This document shows positions 46,178-56,845 of a stretch of 64,000 nucleotides of DNA, one piece after another. Origin of the DNA: Limnospira fusiformis SAG 85.79. Lineage in GTDB: Bacteria; Cyanobacteriota; Cyanobacteriia; Cyanobacteriales; Microcoleaceae. Position numbers and translations under genes: made by a program. Location: the NCBI RefSeq assembly GCF_012516315.1, contig NZ_CP051185.1:2221403-2285402 (forward strand), given 5' to 3'. Every line of letters begins with the position of its first letter. Within the stretch, counting starts at the first letter, position 1. The notes under the pieces were generated by a model. It was not told where the DNA came from. It ran no database searches and worked only from the letters and a program-made list of their open reading frames with translations.

Positions 46178-49100
46178 ATTTTTCGGTATATTTCCTAACA
46201 GTAATTGACAAAACCAAATTCGGCGTGATATTTTAAAGATAATGCCTATCTTGTGTCTATAACTGGATAACCTGCCGGAAACCATGATTCTGTCGTGAAC
46301 TTCTGAAATTGACAGGAGTCGGAGAGGGAATGCGGCGACACCAATTTAGGGAAAGGTGGGGGGGGAAAGGCGATCGCTCTATACCCCTACCGGAAAAGGT
46401 TACAGCCACACCCGTCTAATTTACCTCCCCCAACTCACGAGTTAACCCTCACGCCAGGAAGAGTTTTTAAATGTATCGGAAATACTACGGGTAATTGAGT
46501 GATTTTGTGGTCTATTTCCTAACAGTAATTGACAAAACCAAATTCGGCGTGATATTTTAAGGATAATGCCTATCTCGTGTCTATAACCGGATAACCTCCC
46601 CGAAACCCCTATGGTGTCGTGAACTTCTGAAATTGACAGGAGTCGGAGGAGGGAATGCGGCGACACCAATTTAGGGAAAGGTGGGGGGGAAAGGCGATCG
46701 CTCTATACCCCTACCGGAAAAGGTTACAGCCACACCCGTCTAATTTACCTCCCCCAACTCACGAGTTAACCCTCACGCCAGGAAGAGTTTTTAAATGTAT
46801 CGGAAATACTACGGGTAATTGAGTGATTTTGTGGTCTATTTCCTAACAGTAATTGACAAAACCAAATTCGGCGTGATATTTTAAAGATAATGCCTATCTT
46901 GTGTCTATAACTGGATAACCTGCCGGAAACCATGATTCTGTCGTGAACTTCTGAAATTGACAGGAGTCGGAGAGGGAATGCGGCGACACCAATTTAGGGA
47001 AAGGTGGGGGGGGAAAGGCGATCGCTCTATACCCCTACCGGAAAAGGTTACAGCCACACCCGTCTAATTTACCTCCCCCAACTCACGAGTTAACCCTCAC
47101 GCCAGGAAGAGTTTTTAAATGTATCGGAAATACTACGGGTAATTGAGTGATTTTGTGGTCTATTTCCTAACAGTAATTGACAAAACCAAATTCGGCGTGA
47201 TATTTTAAAGATAATGCCTATCTTGTGTCTATAACTGGATAACCTGCCGGAAACCATGATTCTGTCGTGAACTTCTGAAATTGACAGGAGTCGGAGAGGG
47301 AATGCGGCGACACCAATTTAGGGAAAGGTGGGGGGGGAAAGGCGATCGCTCTATACCCCTACCGGAAAAGGTTACAGCCACACCCGTCTAATTTACCTCC
47401 CCCAACTCACGAGTTAACCCTCACGCCAGGAAGAGTTTTTAAATGTATCGGAAATACTACGGGTAATTGAGTGATTTTGTGGTCTATTTCCTAACAGTAA
47501 TTGACAAAACCAAATTCGGCGTGATATTTTAAGGATAATGGTTATCCTGTGTCTATAGCCAGACAACCTGCCGGAAACCATGATTCTGTCGTGAACTTCT
47601 GGAATTGACAGGAGTCTGCGAGGGAGTGCGGCGACACGAGTTTAGGGAAAGGTGGGGGTGAAAAGGCGATCGCTCTATACCCCTACCGGAAAAGGTTACA
47701 GCCACACCCGTCTAATTTACCTCCCCCAACTCACGAGTTAACCCTCACGCCAGGAAGAGTTTTTAAATGTATCGGAAATACTACGGGTAATTGAGTGATT
47801 TTGTGGTCTATTTCCTAACAGTAATTGACAAAACCAAATTCGGCGTGATATTTTAAAGATAATGCCTATCTTGTGTCTATAACTGGATAACCTGCCGGAA
47901 ACCATGATTCTGTCGTGAACTTCTGAAATTGACAGGAGTCGGAGAGGGAATGCGGCGACACCAATTTAGGGAAAGGTGGGGGGGGAAAGGCGATCGCTCT
48001 ATACCCCTACCGGAAAAGGTTACAGCCACACCCGTCTAATTTACCTCCCCCAACTCACGAGTTAACCCTCACGCCAGGAAGAGTTTTTAAATGTATCGGA
48101 AATACTACGGGTAATTGAGTGATTTTGTGGTCTATTTCCTAACAGTAATTGACAAAACCAAATTCGGCGTGATATTTTAAAGATAATGCCTATCTTGTGT
48201 CTATAACTGGATAACCTGCCGGAAACCATGATTCTGTCGTGAACTTCTGAAATTGACAGGAGTCGGAGAGGGAATGCGGCGACACCAATTTAGGGAAAGG
48301 TGGGGGGGGAAAGGCGATCGCTCTATACCCCTACCGGAAAAGGTTACAGCCACACCCGTCTAATTTACCTCCCCCAACTCACGAGTTAACCCTCACGCCA
48401 GGAAGAGTTTTTAAATGTATCGGAAATACTACGGGTAATTGAGTGATTTTGTGGTCTATTTCCTAACAGTAATTGACAAAACCAAATTCGGCGTGATATT
48501 TTAAGGATAATGGTTATCCTGTGTCTATAGCCAGACAACCTGCCGGAAACCATGATTCTGTCGTGAACTTCTGGAATTGACAGGAGTCTGCGAGGGAGTG
48601 CGGCGACACGAGTTTAGGGAAAGGTGGGGGTGAAAAGGCGATCGCTCTATACCCCTACCGGAAAAGGTTACAGCCACACCCGTCTAATTTACCTCCCCCA
48701 ACTCACGAGTTAACCCTCACGCCAGGAAGAGTTTTTAAATGTATCGGAAATACTACGGGTAATTGAGTGATTTTTCGGTATATTTCCTAACAGTAATTGA
48801 CAAAACCAAATTCGGCGTGATATTTTAAAGATAATGCCTATCTTGTGTCTATAACTGGATAACCTGCCGGAAACCATGATTCTGTCGTGAACTTCTGAAA
48901 TTGACAGGAGTCTGCGAGGGAATGCGGCGACACCAATTTAGGGAAAGGTGGGGGTGAAAAGGCGATCGCTCTATACCCCTACCGGAAAAGGTTACAGCCA
49001 CACCCGTCTAATTTACCTCCCCCAACTCACGAGTTAACCCTCACGCCAGGAAGAGTTTTTAAATGTATCGGAAATACTACGGGTAATTGAGTGATTTTGT

Positions 49101-50586
49101 GGTCTATTTCCTAACAGTAATTGACAAAACCAAATTCGGCGTGATATTTTAAGGATAATGCCTATCTCGTGTCTATAACCGGATAACCTCCCCGAAACCC
49201 CTATGGTGTCGTGAACTTCTGAAATTGACAGGAGTCGGAGAGGGAATGCGGCGACACCAATTTAGGGAAAGGTGGGGGGGGAAAGGCGATCGCTCTATAC
49301 CCCTACCGGAAAAGGTTACAGCCACACCCGTCTAATTTACCTCCCCCAACTCACGAGTTAACCCTCACGCCAGGAAGAGTTTTTAAATGTATCGGAAATA
49401 CTACGGGTAATTGAGTGATTTTGTGGTCTATTTCCTAACAGTAATTGACAAAACCAAATTCGGCGTGATATTTTAAAGATAATGCCTATCTTGTGTCTAT
49501 AACTGGATAACCTGCCGGAAACCATGATTCTGTCGTGAACTTCTGAAATTGACAGGAGTCGGAGAGGGAATGCGGCGACACCAATTTAGGGAAAGGTGGG
49601 GGGGGAAAAGCGATCGCTCTATACCCCTACCGGAAAAGGTTACAGCCACACCCGTCTAATTTACCTCCCCCAACTCACGAGTTAACCCTCACGCCAGGAA
49701 GAGTTTTTAAATGTATCGGAAATACTACGGGTAATTGAGTGATTTTTCGGTATATTTCCTAACAGTAATTGACAAAACCAAATTCGGCGTGATATTTTAA
49801 AGATAATGCCTATCTTGTGTCTATAACTGGATAACCTGCCGGAAACCATGATTCTGTCGTGAACTTCTGAAATTGACAGGAGTCGGAGAGGGAATGCGGC
49901 GACACCCCCAATTTAGGGAAAGGTGGGGGGAAAAAGGGCGACATAGCTCTATACCCCTCCCGGAAAAGGTTACAGCCACCACCCGTCTAATTTACCTCCC
50001 CCAACTCACGAGTTAACCCTCACGCCAGGAAGAGTTTTTAAATGTATCGGAAATACTACGGGTAATTGAGTGATTTTGTGGTCTATTTCCTAACAGTAAT
50101 TGACAAAACCAAATTCGGCGTGATATTTTAAAGATAATGCCTATCTTGTGTCTATAACTGGATAACCTGCCGGAAACCATGATTCTGTCGTGAACTTCTG
50201 AAATTGACAGGAGTCGGAGAGGGAATGCGGCGACACCAATTTAGGGAAAGGTGGGGGGGGAAAGGCGATCGCTCTATACCCCTACCGGAAAAGGTTACAG
50301 CCACACCCGCCTAATTTACCTCCCCCAACTCACGAGTTAACCCTCACGCCAGGAAGAGTTTTTAAATGTATCGGAAATACTACGGGTAATTGAGTGATTT
50401 TTCGGTATATTTCCTAACAGTAATTGACAAAACCAAATTCGGCGTGATATTTTAAAGATAATGCCTATCTCGTGTCTATAACCGGATAACCTCCCCGAAA
50501 CCCCTATGGTGTCGTGAACTTCTGAAATTGACAGGAGTCGGAGAGGGAATGCGGCGACACCAATTTAGGGAAAGGTGGGGGGGGAA
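46178..50586. repeat. Tandem array of about 13.5 units of 324 bp
   Basis: Units begin at TTTCCTAACAGTAATTGAC (46191, 46515, 46839 and so on) with a period of 324 bp. One unit, from 49755, has 331 bp because of small insertions. The final unit stops at about 50586. Three subtypes can be distinguished near the 5' side of the unit (A, B, C), in the order A B A A C A A C A B A A A B. Each unit holds one GGCGATCGC site, a short hairpin near its start, and a nested stem TGTCG...CTTCTG...CAGGAG...CGACA. No long ORF crosses the units although 324 is divisible by three. Confidence 0.95.
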
Positions 50587-50660
50587 GTTAGAACCGAAAC
50601 CAACCGAAACTGTGGTAGGATGTAAAATTGTCCGAACACTGACCACCTGCACTGTCTCCC

Positions 50661-52802
50661 ATGCCTAGCTTTTTACTCGAAGTCGGTACAGAAGAATTAC
50701 CAGCAACCTTTGTCGAAGGCGCGATCGCCCAATGGGAGGCGATGATTCCCGCCAGCCTAAAAGAACAATACCTCACCTGCGAGTCGGTGAAAGTGTACGC
50801 CACACCGCGAAGACTGGCTGTAGTCATAGCGGGACTGCCACAACAGCAACCTGATCGCGAAGAAGAAATCAAAGGTCCCCCCGCCAGTGCTGCCTTCAAA
50901 GACGGGAAACCGACGAAAGCAGCGGAAGGTTTCGCGAAAAAACAGAATATCAACTTAGAAGATATCGAAATTCGCCCGACCCCCAAAGGGGATTTCGTGT
51001 TTGTCCTCAAACAAATTCCCGGACGGAAAACGTCGGAAATTTTAACGGAATTAATACCCCAATGGATTAATCGGTTAGAAGGTAAAAGATTTATGCGCTG
51101 GGGAGATGGAGATATCCGCTTCCCCCGTCCGATTCGTTGGTTAGTAGCCCTATTAGATAAGGAGATATTACCGCTAAGTATCCCCAACGGTTCGGAAACT
51201 ATTAGCAGCGATCGCCATAGCCAAGGTCATCGAGTGTTACACTCGAACTCAGTGAGTATTGCGGAAGCGACGGACTATGCGGAAACCCTGGGTAAAGCGT
51301 TTGTAGAAGTAGATCCGCAGACCCGAAAAACAGCGATCGCCAACCAGGTAAAAGTAGCAGCGAACAGCGTAGGCGGGGAGGCGGAAATTCCCGAAGAGTT
51401 ACTGAATGAAGTGGTTAACTTAGTGGAATGGCCGACAGCAGTAGTGGGAACTTTTGACGCGGACTTTTTAGTGCTGCCACCAGAAGTGATTAAAATGGTA
51501 ATGGTGACACATCAGCGCTATTTCCCAGTCCTAGATACCCACGGTAATCTGAAACCATATTTTATTACGATTTCTAATGGTGATCCAGCCAAAGCTGCAA
51601 TTATTGCATCGGGTAATGAACGGGTAATCCGCGCGAGATTAGCAGATGGAGAATTTTTCTATAAAACCGATTTAAAGAAACCCCTAGAAAACTATCTCCC
51701 CGACTTGGAAAATGTCACGTTTCAAGAAGATTTGGGTTCAGTTCGCGACAAGGTGAATAGAATTATTGCCAATGCCGATCGCATTGGTAAACAGCTAGAA
51801 GTAAGCGAAGGGGAACTCGCCCAGATAAAAAGGGCAGCCTTATTATGTAAGGCGGATTTAGTCTCTCAGATGGTTTATGAATTTCCCGAACTTGAGGGAA
51901 TCATGGGGGAAAAATATGCTTTAGCTGGCGGCGAACCTGAAGCGATCGCTAAGGCTATAGTTGAACATTATCTCCCCAAAGGAGCAAGTGATCGCCTCCC
52001 GACAAATATCATTAGTCAAGTGGTCGCCCTAGCTGATAAACTCGACACGCTAGTTAGTATTTTTGGCTTGGGAATGCTTCCCACAGGTTCATCAGATCCC
52101 TTTGCTCTGAGAAGGGCGGCTAATGGAGTTGTGAATATTATCTGGTCTGCTGACCTACCTTTAAACTTGCATGAACTGCTAAAGGATTTAACGACGGATT
52201 TCGTTAATAGTCATCCTAACGCGATGTTAGGTCTGATTCATCATTTAGAAGATTTCTTTTTACAGCGCATTCGGACTTTGTTGCAGGACGAGAAAGCCAT
52301 TGATTATGATTTGGTTAATGCGGTGTTGGGAGATGAAGACATAGAATATAAGGAACGCGCGTTACAAGATTTATTAGATGTACGCGATCGCGCTTTGTTT
52401 TTACAAGAAATTCGCGGTGACGGTACTTTAGACATCATCTATGAAACTATCAACCGTTCCACCCGTCTCGCTAAACAAGGCGACCTCGACACGGGGGAAC
52501 TTCAACCCCATGCGGTGATTAACCCTTCTCTGTTTGAAAAGTATTCAGAACAAGCATTTATGGAAGCCCTAGAAGACTTGATACCCAACACTCAAGCCGC
52601 ATTAGAAACTCGCAATTATCGACAATTAGTGACAGCCTTAGCAGCAATTGTTCCCACAGTTACCCAATTCTTTGATGGTGAAAATAGCGTCTTGGTGATG
52701 GACTCTAATCCGAAAGTACAGCGAAACCGTCTCAACCTACTAGGGTTGTTGCGAAATCATGCGCGTGTACTAGCAGATTTTGGCGCAATTGTCAAGGGGT
52801 AA
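50661..52802 (+). CDS. glyS: Glycine--tRNA ligase beta subunit
   Basis: A 713-residue GlyS of normal length, starting at ATG 50661. Family sequences are [17 protein letters not shown] at the N-terminus, [50 protein letters not shown] and a C-terminal DALR-type anticodon-binding domain (about 590-700). With GlyQ it charges tRNA-Gly; glyQ is not adjacent. The 324-bp array ends only 75 bp upstream. TAAAAT at 50622-50627 is a possible -10. Confidence 0.96.
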   Translation: MPSFLLEVGTEELPATFVEGAIAQWEAMIPASLKEQYLTCESVKVYATPRRLAVVIAGLPQQQPDREEEIKGPPASAAFKDGKPTKAAEGFAKKQNINLEDIEIRPTPKGDFVFVLKQIPGRKTSEILTELIPQWINRLEGKRFMRWGDGDIRFPRPIRWLVALLDKEILPLSIPNGSETISSDRHSQGHRVLHSNSVSIAEATDYAETLGKAFVEVDPQTRKTAIANQVKVAANSVGGEAEIPEELLNEVVNLVEWPTAVVGTFDADFLVLPPEVIKMVMVTHQRYFPVLDTHGNLKPYFITISNGDPAKAAIIASGNERVIRARLADGEFFYKTDLKKPLENYLPDLENVTFQEDLGSVRDKVNRIIANADRIGKQLEVSEGELAQIKRAALLCKADLVSQMVYEFPELEGIMGEKYALAGGEPEAIAKAIVEHYLPKGASDRLPTNIISQVVALADKLDTLVSIFGLGMLPTGSSDPFALRRAANGVVNIIWSADLPLNLHELLKDLTTDFVNSHPNAMLGLIHHLEDFFLQRIRTLLQDEKAIDYDLVNAVLGDEDIEYKERALQDLLDVRDRALFLQEIRGDGTLDIIYETINRSTRLAKQGDLDTGELQPHAVINPSLFEKYSEQAFMEALEDLIPNTQAALETRNYRQLVTALAAIVPTVTQFFDGENSVLVMDSNPKVQRNRLNLLGLLRNHARVLADFGAIVKG

Positions 52803-52812
52803 ATGGTAGATT

Positions 52813-53058
52813 TTAAAATTCTGTCATGATTTCTTTGGGAAAAAATTTGAATCCATTAAGCACCAAAATGACTAACCCGGTCAGAATCACCCAATTAGCC
52901 AAGAGGAAACTGGAGACAACCGCAACTAAAGCAATGCCTCCTGAGACTAGCTTGATTAATTCTTCTTGGGTGTGGGTATAAACGAAAATGGCAGCAACAG
53001 AGATAGCGATCGCAATTAGGGAAGGTAGATATCCAGCGAAGTTGATTTCCATGACCAT
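52813..53058 (-). CDS. Small membrane protein of unknown function
   Basis: An 81-residue protein with three predicted hydrophobic segments (YLPSLIAIAISVAAIFVYT, LVSGGIALVAVVSSFLLA, VILTGLVILVLNGF) and a Lys-containing tail. The start at 53058 is chosen because AGGAG lies five bases upstream; a longer frame to 53097 lacks such a site. It is convergent with glyS. No family was recognised. Confidence 0.65.
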   Translation of the reverse strand: MVMEINFAGYLPSLIAIAISVAAIFVYTHTQEELIKLVSGGIALVAVVSSFLLANWVILTGLVILVLNGFKFFPKEIMTEF

Positions 53059-53446
53059 GAGACTCCTAGTGGTAACTGTTATGGTTGCTAGACCCAAAAT
53101 AGAAGCCTGTGTAATTATCCAATCAAGCGATACTGCAACTTTCCTAACCGACCTATAGGGAAATTGCCTATAACAGTTGTCAAATAGTGGAATTGCTGGT
53201 TATTGACCGTTATTCCAGGTGACTGTAACTGTGCTAGTTTCCTGATTGACACAATGACAGTCAACTCCCCTGGTGGTAGAAAGATGTTGGAGAGAGAGAT
53301 AAAGGTCGGCTGTTGTCTGGGTGGGGAGAATTTTTAAAAACTCTGGTAGATATGGAAATCATCTGCGATCGCGAAAATATTGTGCCACCAAAATGGAAAA
53401 ATTGAGGCACAATAAATATTATGCTGTCACTCACAATGCGATCGCT
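53059..53446. other. Intergenic region between divergent genes
   Basis: About 388 bp between the small membrane protein gene and the second kinase gene. Apart from the inverted repeat at 53378-53414, no RNA, promoter with good spacing or coding segment was recognised. An open frame upstream of the kinase (from 53321) lacks kinase-family sequence and is not coding in my view. Confidence 0.4.
53378..53414 (+). promoter_or_regulatory. Perfect 9-bp inverted repeat upstream of the second kinase gene
   Basis: TATTGTGCC (53378-53386) and GGCACAATA (53406-53414) are perfect complements separated by 19 bases, 33 bp before the kinase start codon. It could be a leader hairpin or a two-site operator. 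Confidence 0.5.
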
Positions 53447-55507
53447 ATGACCTGCTGCATCAACCCCAACTGTCCGCAACCGATAAACCCCGACAACCTT
53501 ACATATTGTCAAAGCTGTAATACCCCCCTAATTTCCCTACTGCGGGGACGCTACCGCATTCTTAAACCGTTAGGAAAAGGAGGGTTTAGTCGCACCTATC
53601 TAGCTGAGGATACGGATAACCTCAACCGTCGGTGTGTAGTCAAACAACTGGTGGCGGAGGTAAAAAGTAACTGGGGACTACAAAAGGCAGCCGACTTGTT
53701 CAAGTTGGAGGCGCAACAATTACAGCAACTAGAAGGTAACCCACAAATTCCGGGAATTTACGGTTATTTTGAAGAAGATAATTGTCTATATTTAATCCAA
53801 CAATATATAGAAGGAGAAAACCTGGCGCAACTTTTAGAACAGGGTGGAAGATGGAATCAAGCACAAGTCCGCCAACTGCTGTTAAAATTGCTTCCGGTTT
53901 TAGAATTTATCCATAGTCGCCAGGTGATTCACCGAGATATTAAACCGGAAAATATCATCCATCGTAGCAGGGTTCCTCAACCGATAAGCGATCGCCATAA
54001 TTTAACCCCTACCCCTAACCAAAGCGCACCCACTATCATTCAAGATAAAGTAGTTACCCAAACCACAGATATCGGTGATTTAGTATTAATTGATTTTGGG
54101 GTATCCAAACAACTATCAGAAACGGTGATGGTTAACCCTCTAGGGACAAGAGTAGGTTCAGATGGTTATGCGGCTTTAGAACAAATGCGTGGGGGAGAAG
54201 CCTACGCCGCCAGTGACCTATACAGTTTGGGTGTCACCTGCTTTCATTTACTCACGGGAATTCATCCCTTTGAATTATGGACAGAAGAAGGTTATGGCTG
54301 GACAAAAAACTGGCGTAATTATCTACCAACTCCTATCAGTCCAGAATTAGGACAAATTATCGATCGCCTACTTCAGAAAGACCTAAGCGATCGCTATACC
54401 AACGCCGCCGAAGTTTTAAGAGACCTCAACTCTAATAGTCATCCTCTCCCAGTGATTTCCCATCCTTTATTTATGGGATTATCCCGCCGCCGAAAACCTG
54501 CGAAAACGATAGCGATCGCTAGTGCGGCATTATTGTTATTGGGGACGGGTGGAAATATACTATTAAAAAATACCCCCCCAACGTTAATGTCTTGGATAAC
54601 TCCGGTGTCGGCGTGGAATCAAGCGAGGTTAGGACAAACCTTAACCGGACACACTGCTAGGGTATTAACTGTGGCTATTACCCCTGATGGTAAAACTCTC
54701 GCCAGTGGTAGTGATGATAATACGGTGAGATTATGGAGTTTACAAACCTTTGAACATCTTTCTACTTTAACGGGACATGGAGGCGCTATCAACTCGATTG
54801 CTATCAGTCCTGATGGTCGAGTTATCGCCAGTGGTAGTCGCGACAATACGGTGAAATTGTGGGATCTTCACAGCAAACAAGAAATCGCCACGCTGAAAGG
54901 ACATGAAAGGGATATTACGACGATCGCTTTTAGTCGAGACGGTCAAACTCTCGCCAGCGGTAGTCACGACCATACTATTACTTTATGGTATTTAGGGACT
55001 AATGAACTCATTGGTACATTAAGAGGGCATAATCGGGAAATTCGCGCGGTGGCTTTTAGTCCTAATGGTAGACTGCTGGCTAGTGCTTCCCAGGATAATA
55101 CGGTGAAATTGTGGGATCTTAACCGCCGCGAGGAAATCTCGACTTTATTATCCCATGATAACTCAGTTAATGCGATCGCCTTTAGTCGAGATGGTCAAAC
55201 TCTCATCAGCGGAAGTAGTGATAAAACTCTGAAATTATGGGACGTTACCACTAAGGAAGTTATGGCTACCTTACACGGACATTCACAGGCGATTAAATCT
55301 ATCGCGGTGAGTCCTGATGGTCGAATTATCGCCAGTGGTGGTGATGATGATACAGTCCAACTTTGGGACCTCAAAAATCAAGAAGCGATCGCTACCTTGC
55401 GAGGACCTTCCTCTAAAATTGAAGCGATCGCCTTTTCTCCCAAACGTCCCCTCTTAGTTAGTGGTAGCCATAATCGCAACCTGGAAATTTGGCAAATTCC
55501 TGACTAA
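53447..55507 (+). CDS. Serine/threonine protein kinase with zinc ribbon, transmembrane helix and WD40 propeller
   Basis: A 686-residue protein beginning at ATG 53447, where the four-Cys ribbon (C4, C9, C21, C24) starts as in the first kinase. The kinase domain (about 36-325) has LGKGGFSRTY, K66, IHRDIKPENI (D164) and DFG (216-218). Between D164 and DFG there are about 33 more residues than in the first kinase, rich in Pro, Thr and Gln. A single transmembrane helix at about 353-373 (TIAIASAALLLLGTGG) separates the kinase from seven well-conserved WD40 repeats (about 397-686), which should therefore lie outside the cytoplasm. Confidence 0.93.
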   Translation: MTCCINPNCPQPINPDNLTYCQSCNTPLISLLRGRYRILKPLGKGGFSRTYLAEDTDNLNRRCVVKQLVAEVKSNWGLQKAADLFKLEAQQLQQLEGNPQIPGIYGYFEEDNCLYLIQQYIEGENLAQLLEQGGRWNQAQVRQLLLKLLPVLEFIHSRQVIHRDIKPENIIHRSRVPQPISDRHNLTPTPNQSAPTIIQDKVVTQTTDIGDLVLIDFGVSKQLSETVMVNPLGTRVGSDGYAALEQMRGGEAYAASDLYSLGVTCFHLLTGIHPFELWTEEGYGWTKNWRNYLPTPISPELGQIIDRLLQKDLSDRYTNAAEVLRDLNSNSHPLPVISHPLFMGLSRRRKPAKTIAIASAALLLLGTGGNILLKNTPPTLMSWITPVSAWNQARLGQTLTGHTARVLTVAITPDGKTLASGSDDNTVRLWSLQTFEHLSTLTGHGGAINSIAISPDGRVIASGSRDNTVKLWDLHSKQEIATLKGHERDITTIAFSRDGQTLASGSHDHTITLWYLGTNELIGTLRGHNREIRAVAFSPNGRLLASASQDNTVKLWDLNRREEISTLLSHDNSVNAIAFSRDGQTLISGSSDKTLKLWDVTTKEVMATLHGHSQAIKSIAVSPDGRIIASGGDDDTVQLWDLKNQEAIATLRGPSSKIEAIAFSPKRPLLVSGSHNRNLEIWQIPD

Positions 55508-55595
55508 TCTACCAGCTATTTATAGCAGGGATTATCAAGTCGTGATTAAACCGGGGATTTTCCGATAGGCTTTGATAGGGAGATTTTCCATTTAT

Positions 55596-55612
55596 GGTCA
55601 ACCTGGTTGACC
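55596..55612. promoter_or_regulatory. Perfect palindrome upstream of the Rieske gene (possible operator)
   Basis: GGTCAAC-CTG-GTTGACC is a 7-bp perfect inverted repeat with a 3-base centre, 54 bp upstream of the -35 element of the Rieske promoter. The size and symmetry suit a dimeric helix-turn-helix regulator. No regulator gene is adjacent. Confidence 0.5.
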
Positions 55613-55666
55613 TCAAGATCTGGAATAGTCCACGATTAAAAATTTCGGATTTTCCTAAAAAAACAG

Positions 55667-55695
55667 TTGACATCAAGTTAGTATCATGCTAAGAT
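55667..55695 (+). promoter_or_regulatory. Sigma-70-type promoter of the Rieske oxygenase gene
   Basis: TTGACA (55667-55672), a 17-bp spacer and TAAGAT (55690-55695) make the best promoter match in the window. Transcription would begin near 55702, about 88 bp before the ATG. Confidence 0.7.
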
Positions 55696-55789
55696 AATCG
55701 GTGAGTGTCAAAATTGCGCTGTGCTTTGAGTATTTTAGGATTATCCCTATTCGGCTAAAATTGGAAGCTGGTGAAATAGAGGCGATCGC

Positions 55790-56833
55790 ATGACCCCAAG
55801 TTACGCAAATAGGAGGGACATCAGACAATTAGGGATTAACCCCCATTGCTGGTATGTTGTTAGTAGCAGCCAGGAAGTCACCAGTAGCCCGGTGGGGGTA
55901 ATTTTGTGGAATCAGCCGATTGTGTTATTCAGAGACACTCAGGGGAAAATAAACGCCTTAGAAGACAGATGTCCCCATCGCCAAGTGAAACTAAGTCACG
56001 GAAAAGCGATCGGAGACGAGATAGAATGTACATATCACGGCTGGAGGTTTAATGGTGGTGGAGACTGTGTTTATGTACCGTATTTACAGGAGAATCAAAA
56101 ACCACCAAAATGCGGAATCAAGACCTATCCAGTGCGAGAATTATATGGATTTATTTGGATATTCATAGGAGAGGAAAAGCCAGATAATGAACCCCTAGAA
56201 ATTCCCGAATGGGAACACCTGAACTACATAGCCACCGTGGCGACAATTCACACCCAGGCGCACTATTCTTTTTTAGTCGAAAACCTGATGGATATGTACC
56301 ACGGACACCTACACCAAAACTGGCAAGCCTGGACGGAGGCGCAATTAGATTATATCACAGAAACCGACAATAAAGTTGATGCTTATTATGAAGCACAAAG
56401 CTATTATAAAATAGACAAAATCTGGTCTATATCACAACTATTTTTCCGGTCGCTGCGACAACTCCACCCGGAAAGGCTGACGGTTAGTTATATATATCCC
56501 CATTGGTATTCTACTCTCGGTGAAGACTTCAAGATTTACTGTTTACTCTGTCCAATTAGTGTAAGTGAAACCCGCGCCTACTTAATCCATTTCACGTCAC
56601 TTAACGCCTTTTGGAGACTGCATAAACTCCCGATTAAATTTCGTAAATTCATCAAAAACAGGTTATTTGGTTGTGCGAAAAAAATGTTAGATGGTTTAGT
56701 GGCAGAGGATGTAAAAATGATAGAGGAGGAACAACGGGCTTATCAAAATCACCCCCAGCGGCGGGGTTATGAATTAAATAAAGCGATCGCATCTGTGCAG
56801 CGAGTGATGAAAAAGCAGGCGATCGCCAATTAA
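55790..56833 (+). CDS. Rieske 2Fe-2S ring-hydroxylating-type oxygenase
   Basis: A 347-residue oxygenase. The Rieske cluster ligands are C61, H63, C80 and H83 (CPHRQVKL, CTYHGWRF). The mononuclear iron site appears in ENLMDMYHGHLHQNW. The catalytic domain continues to the end (ENRAY-type helix EEEQRAYQNHPQRRGYEL). Related proteins include vanillate demethylase and the chlorophyll-metabolism enzymes PaO and CAO; the substrate is not identified. It stands alone under a strong promoter, with no reductase gene nearby. Confidence 0.9.
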   Translation: MTPSYANRRDIRQLGINPHCWYVVSSSQEVTSSPVGVILWNQPIVLFRDTQGKINALEDRCPHRQVKLSHGKAIGDEIECTYHGWRFNGGGDCVYVPYLQENQKPPKCGIKTYPVRELYGFIWIFIGEEKPDNEPLEIPEWEHLNYIATVATIHTQAHYSFLVENLMDMYHGHLHQNWQAWTEAQLDYITETDNKVDAYYEAQSYYKIDKIWSISQLFFRSLRQLHPERLTVSYIYPHWYSTLGEDFKIYCLLCPISVSETRAYLIHFTSLNAFWRLHKLPIKFRKFIKNRLFGCAKKMLDGLVAEDVKMIEEEQRAYQNHPQRRGYELNKAIASVQRVMKKQAIAN

Positions 56834-56845
56834 TCAACTAACCAT

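Noticed and set aside
46442..46669. Protein-coding ORF in the 324-bp array
   Set aside because: The frame is open only across one B-type junction and is closed in the other units, so it is chance.
39121..50586. CRISPR arrays
   Set aside because: Units of 155 and 324 bp follow each other directly with no unique spacers, and no cas genes are present.
53321..53446. N-terminal extension of the second kinase
   Set aside because: The first kinase starts exactly at the zinc ribbon, and the upstream codons contain the inverted repeat and no domain.
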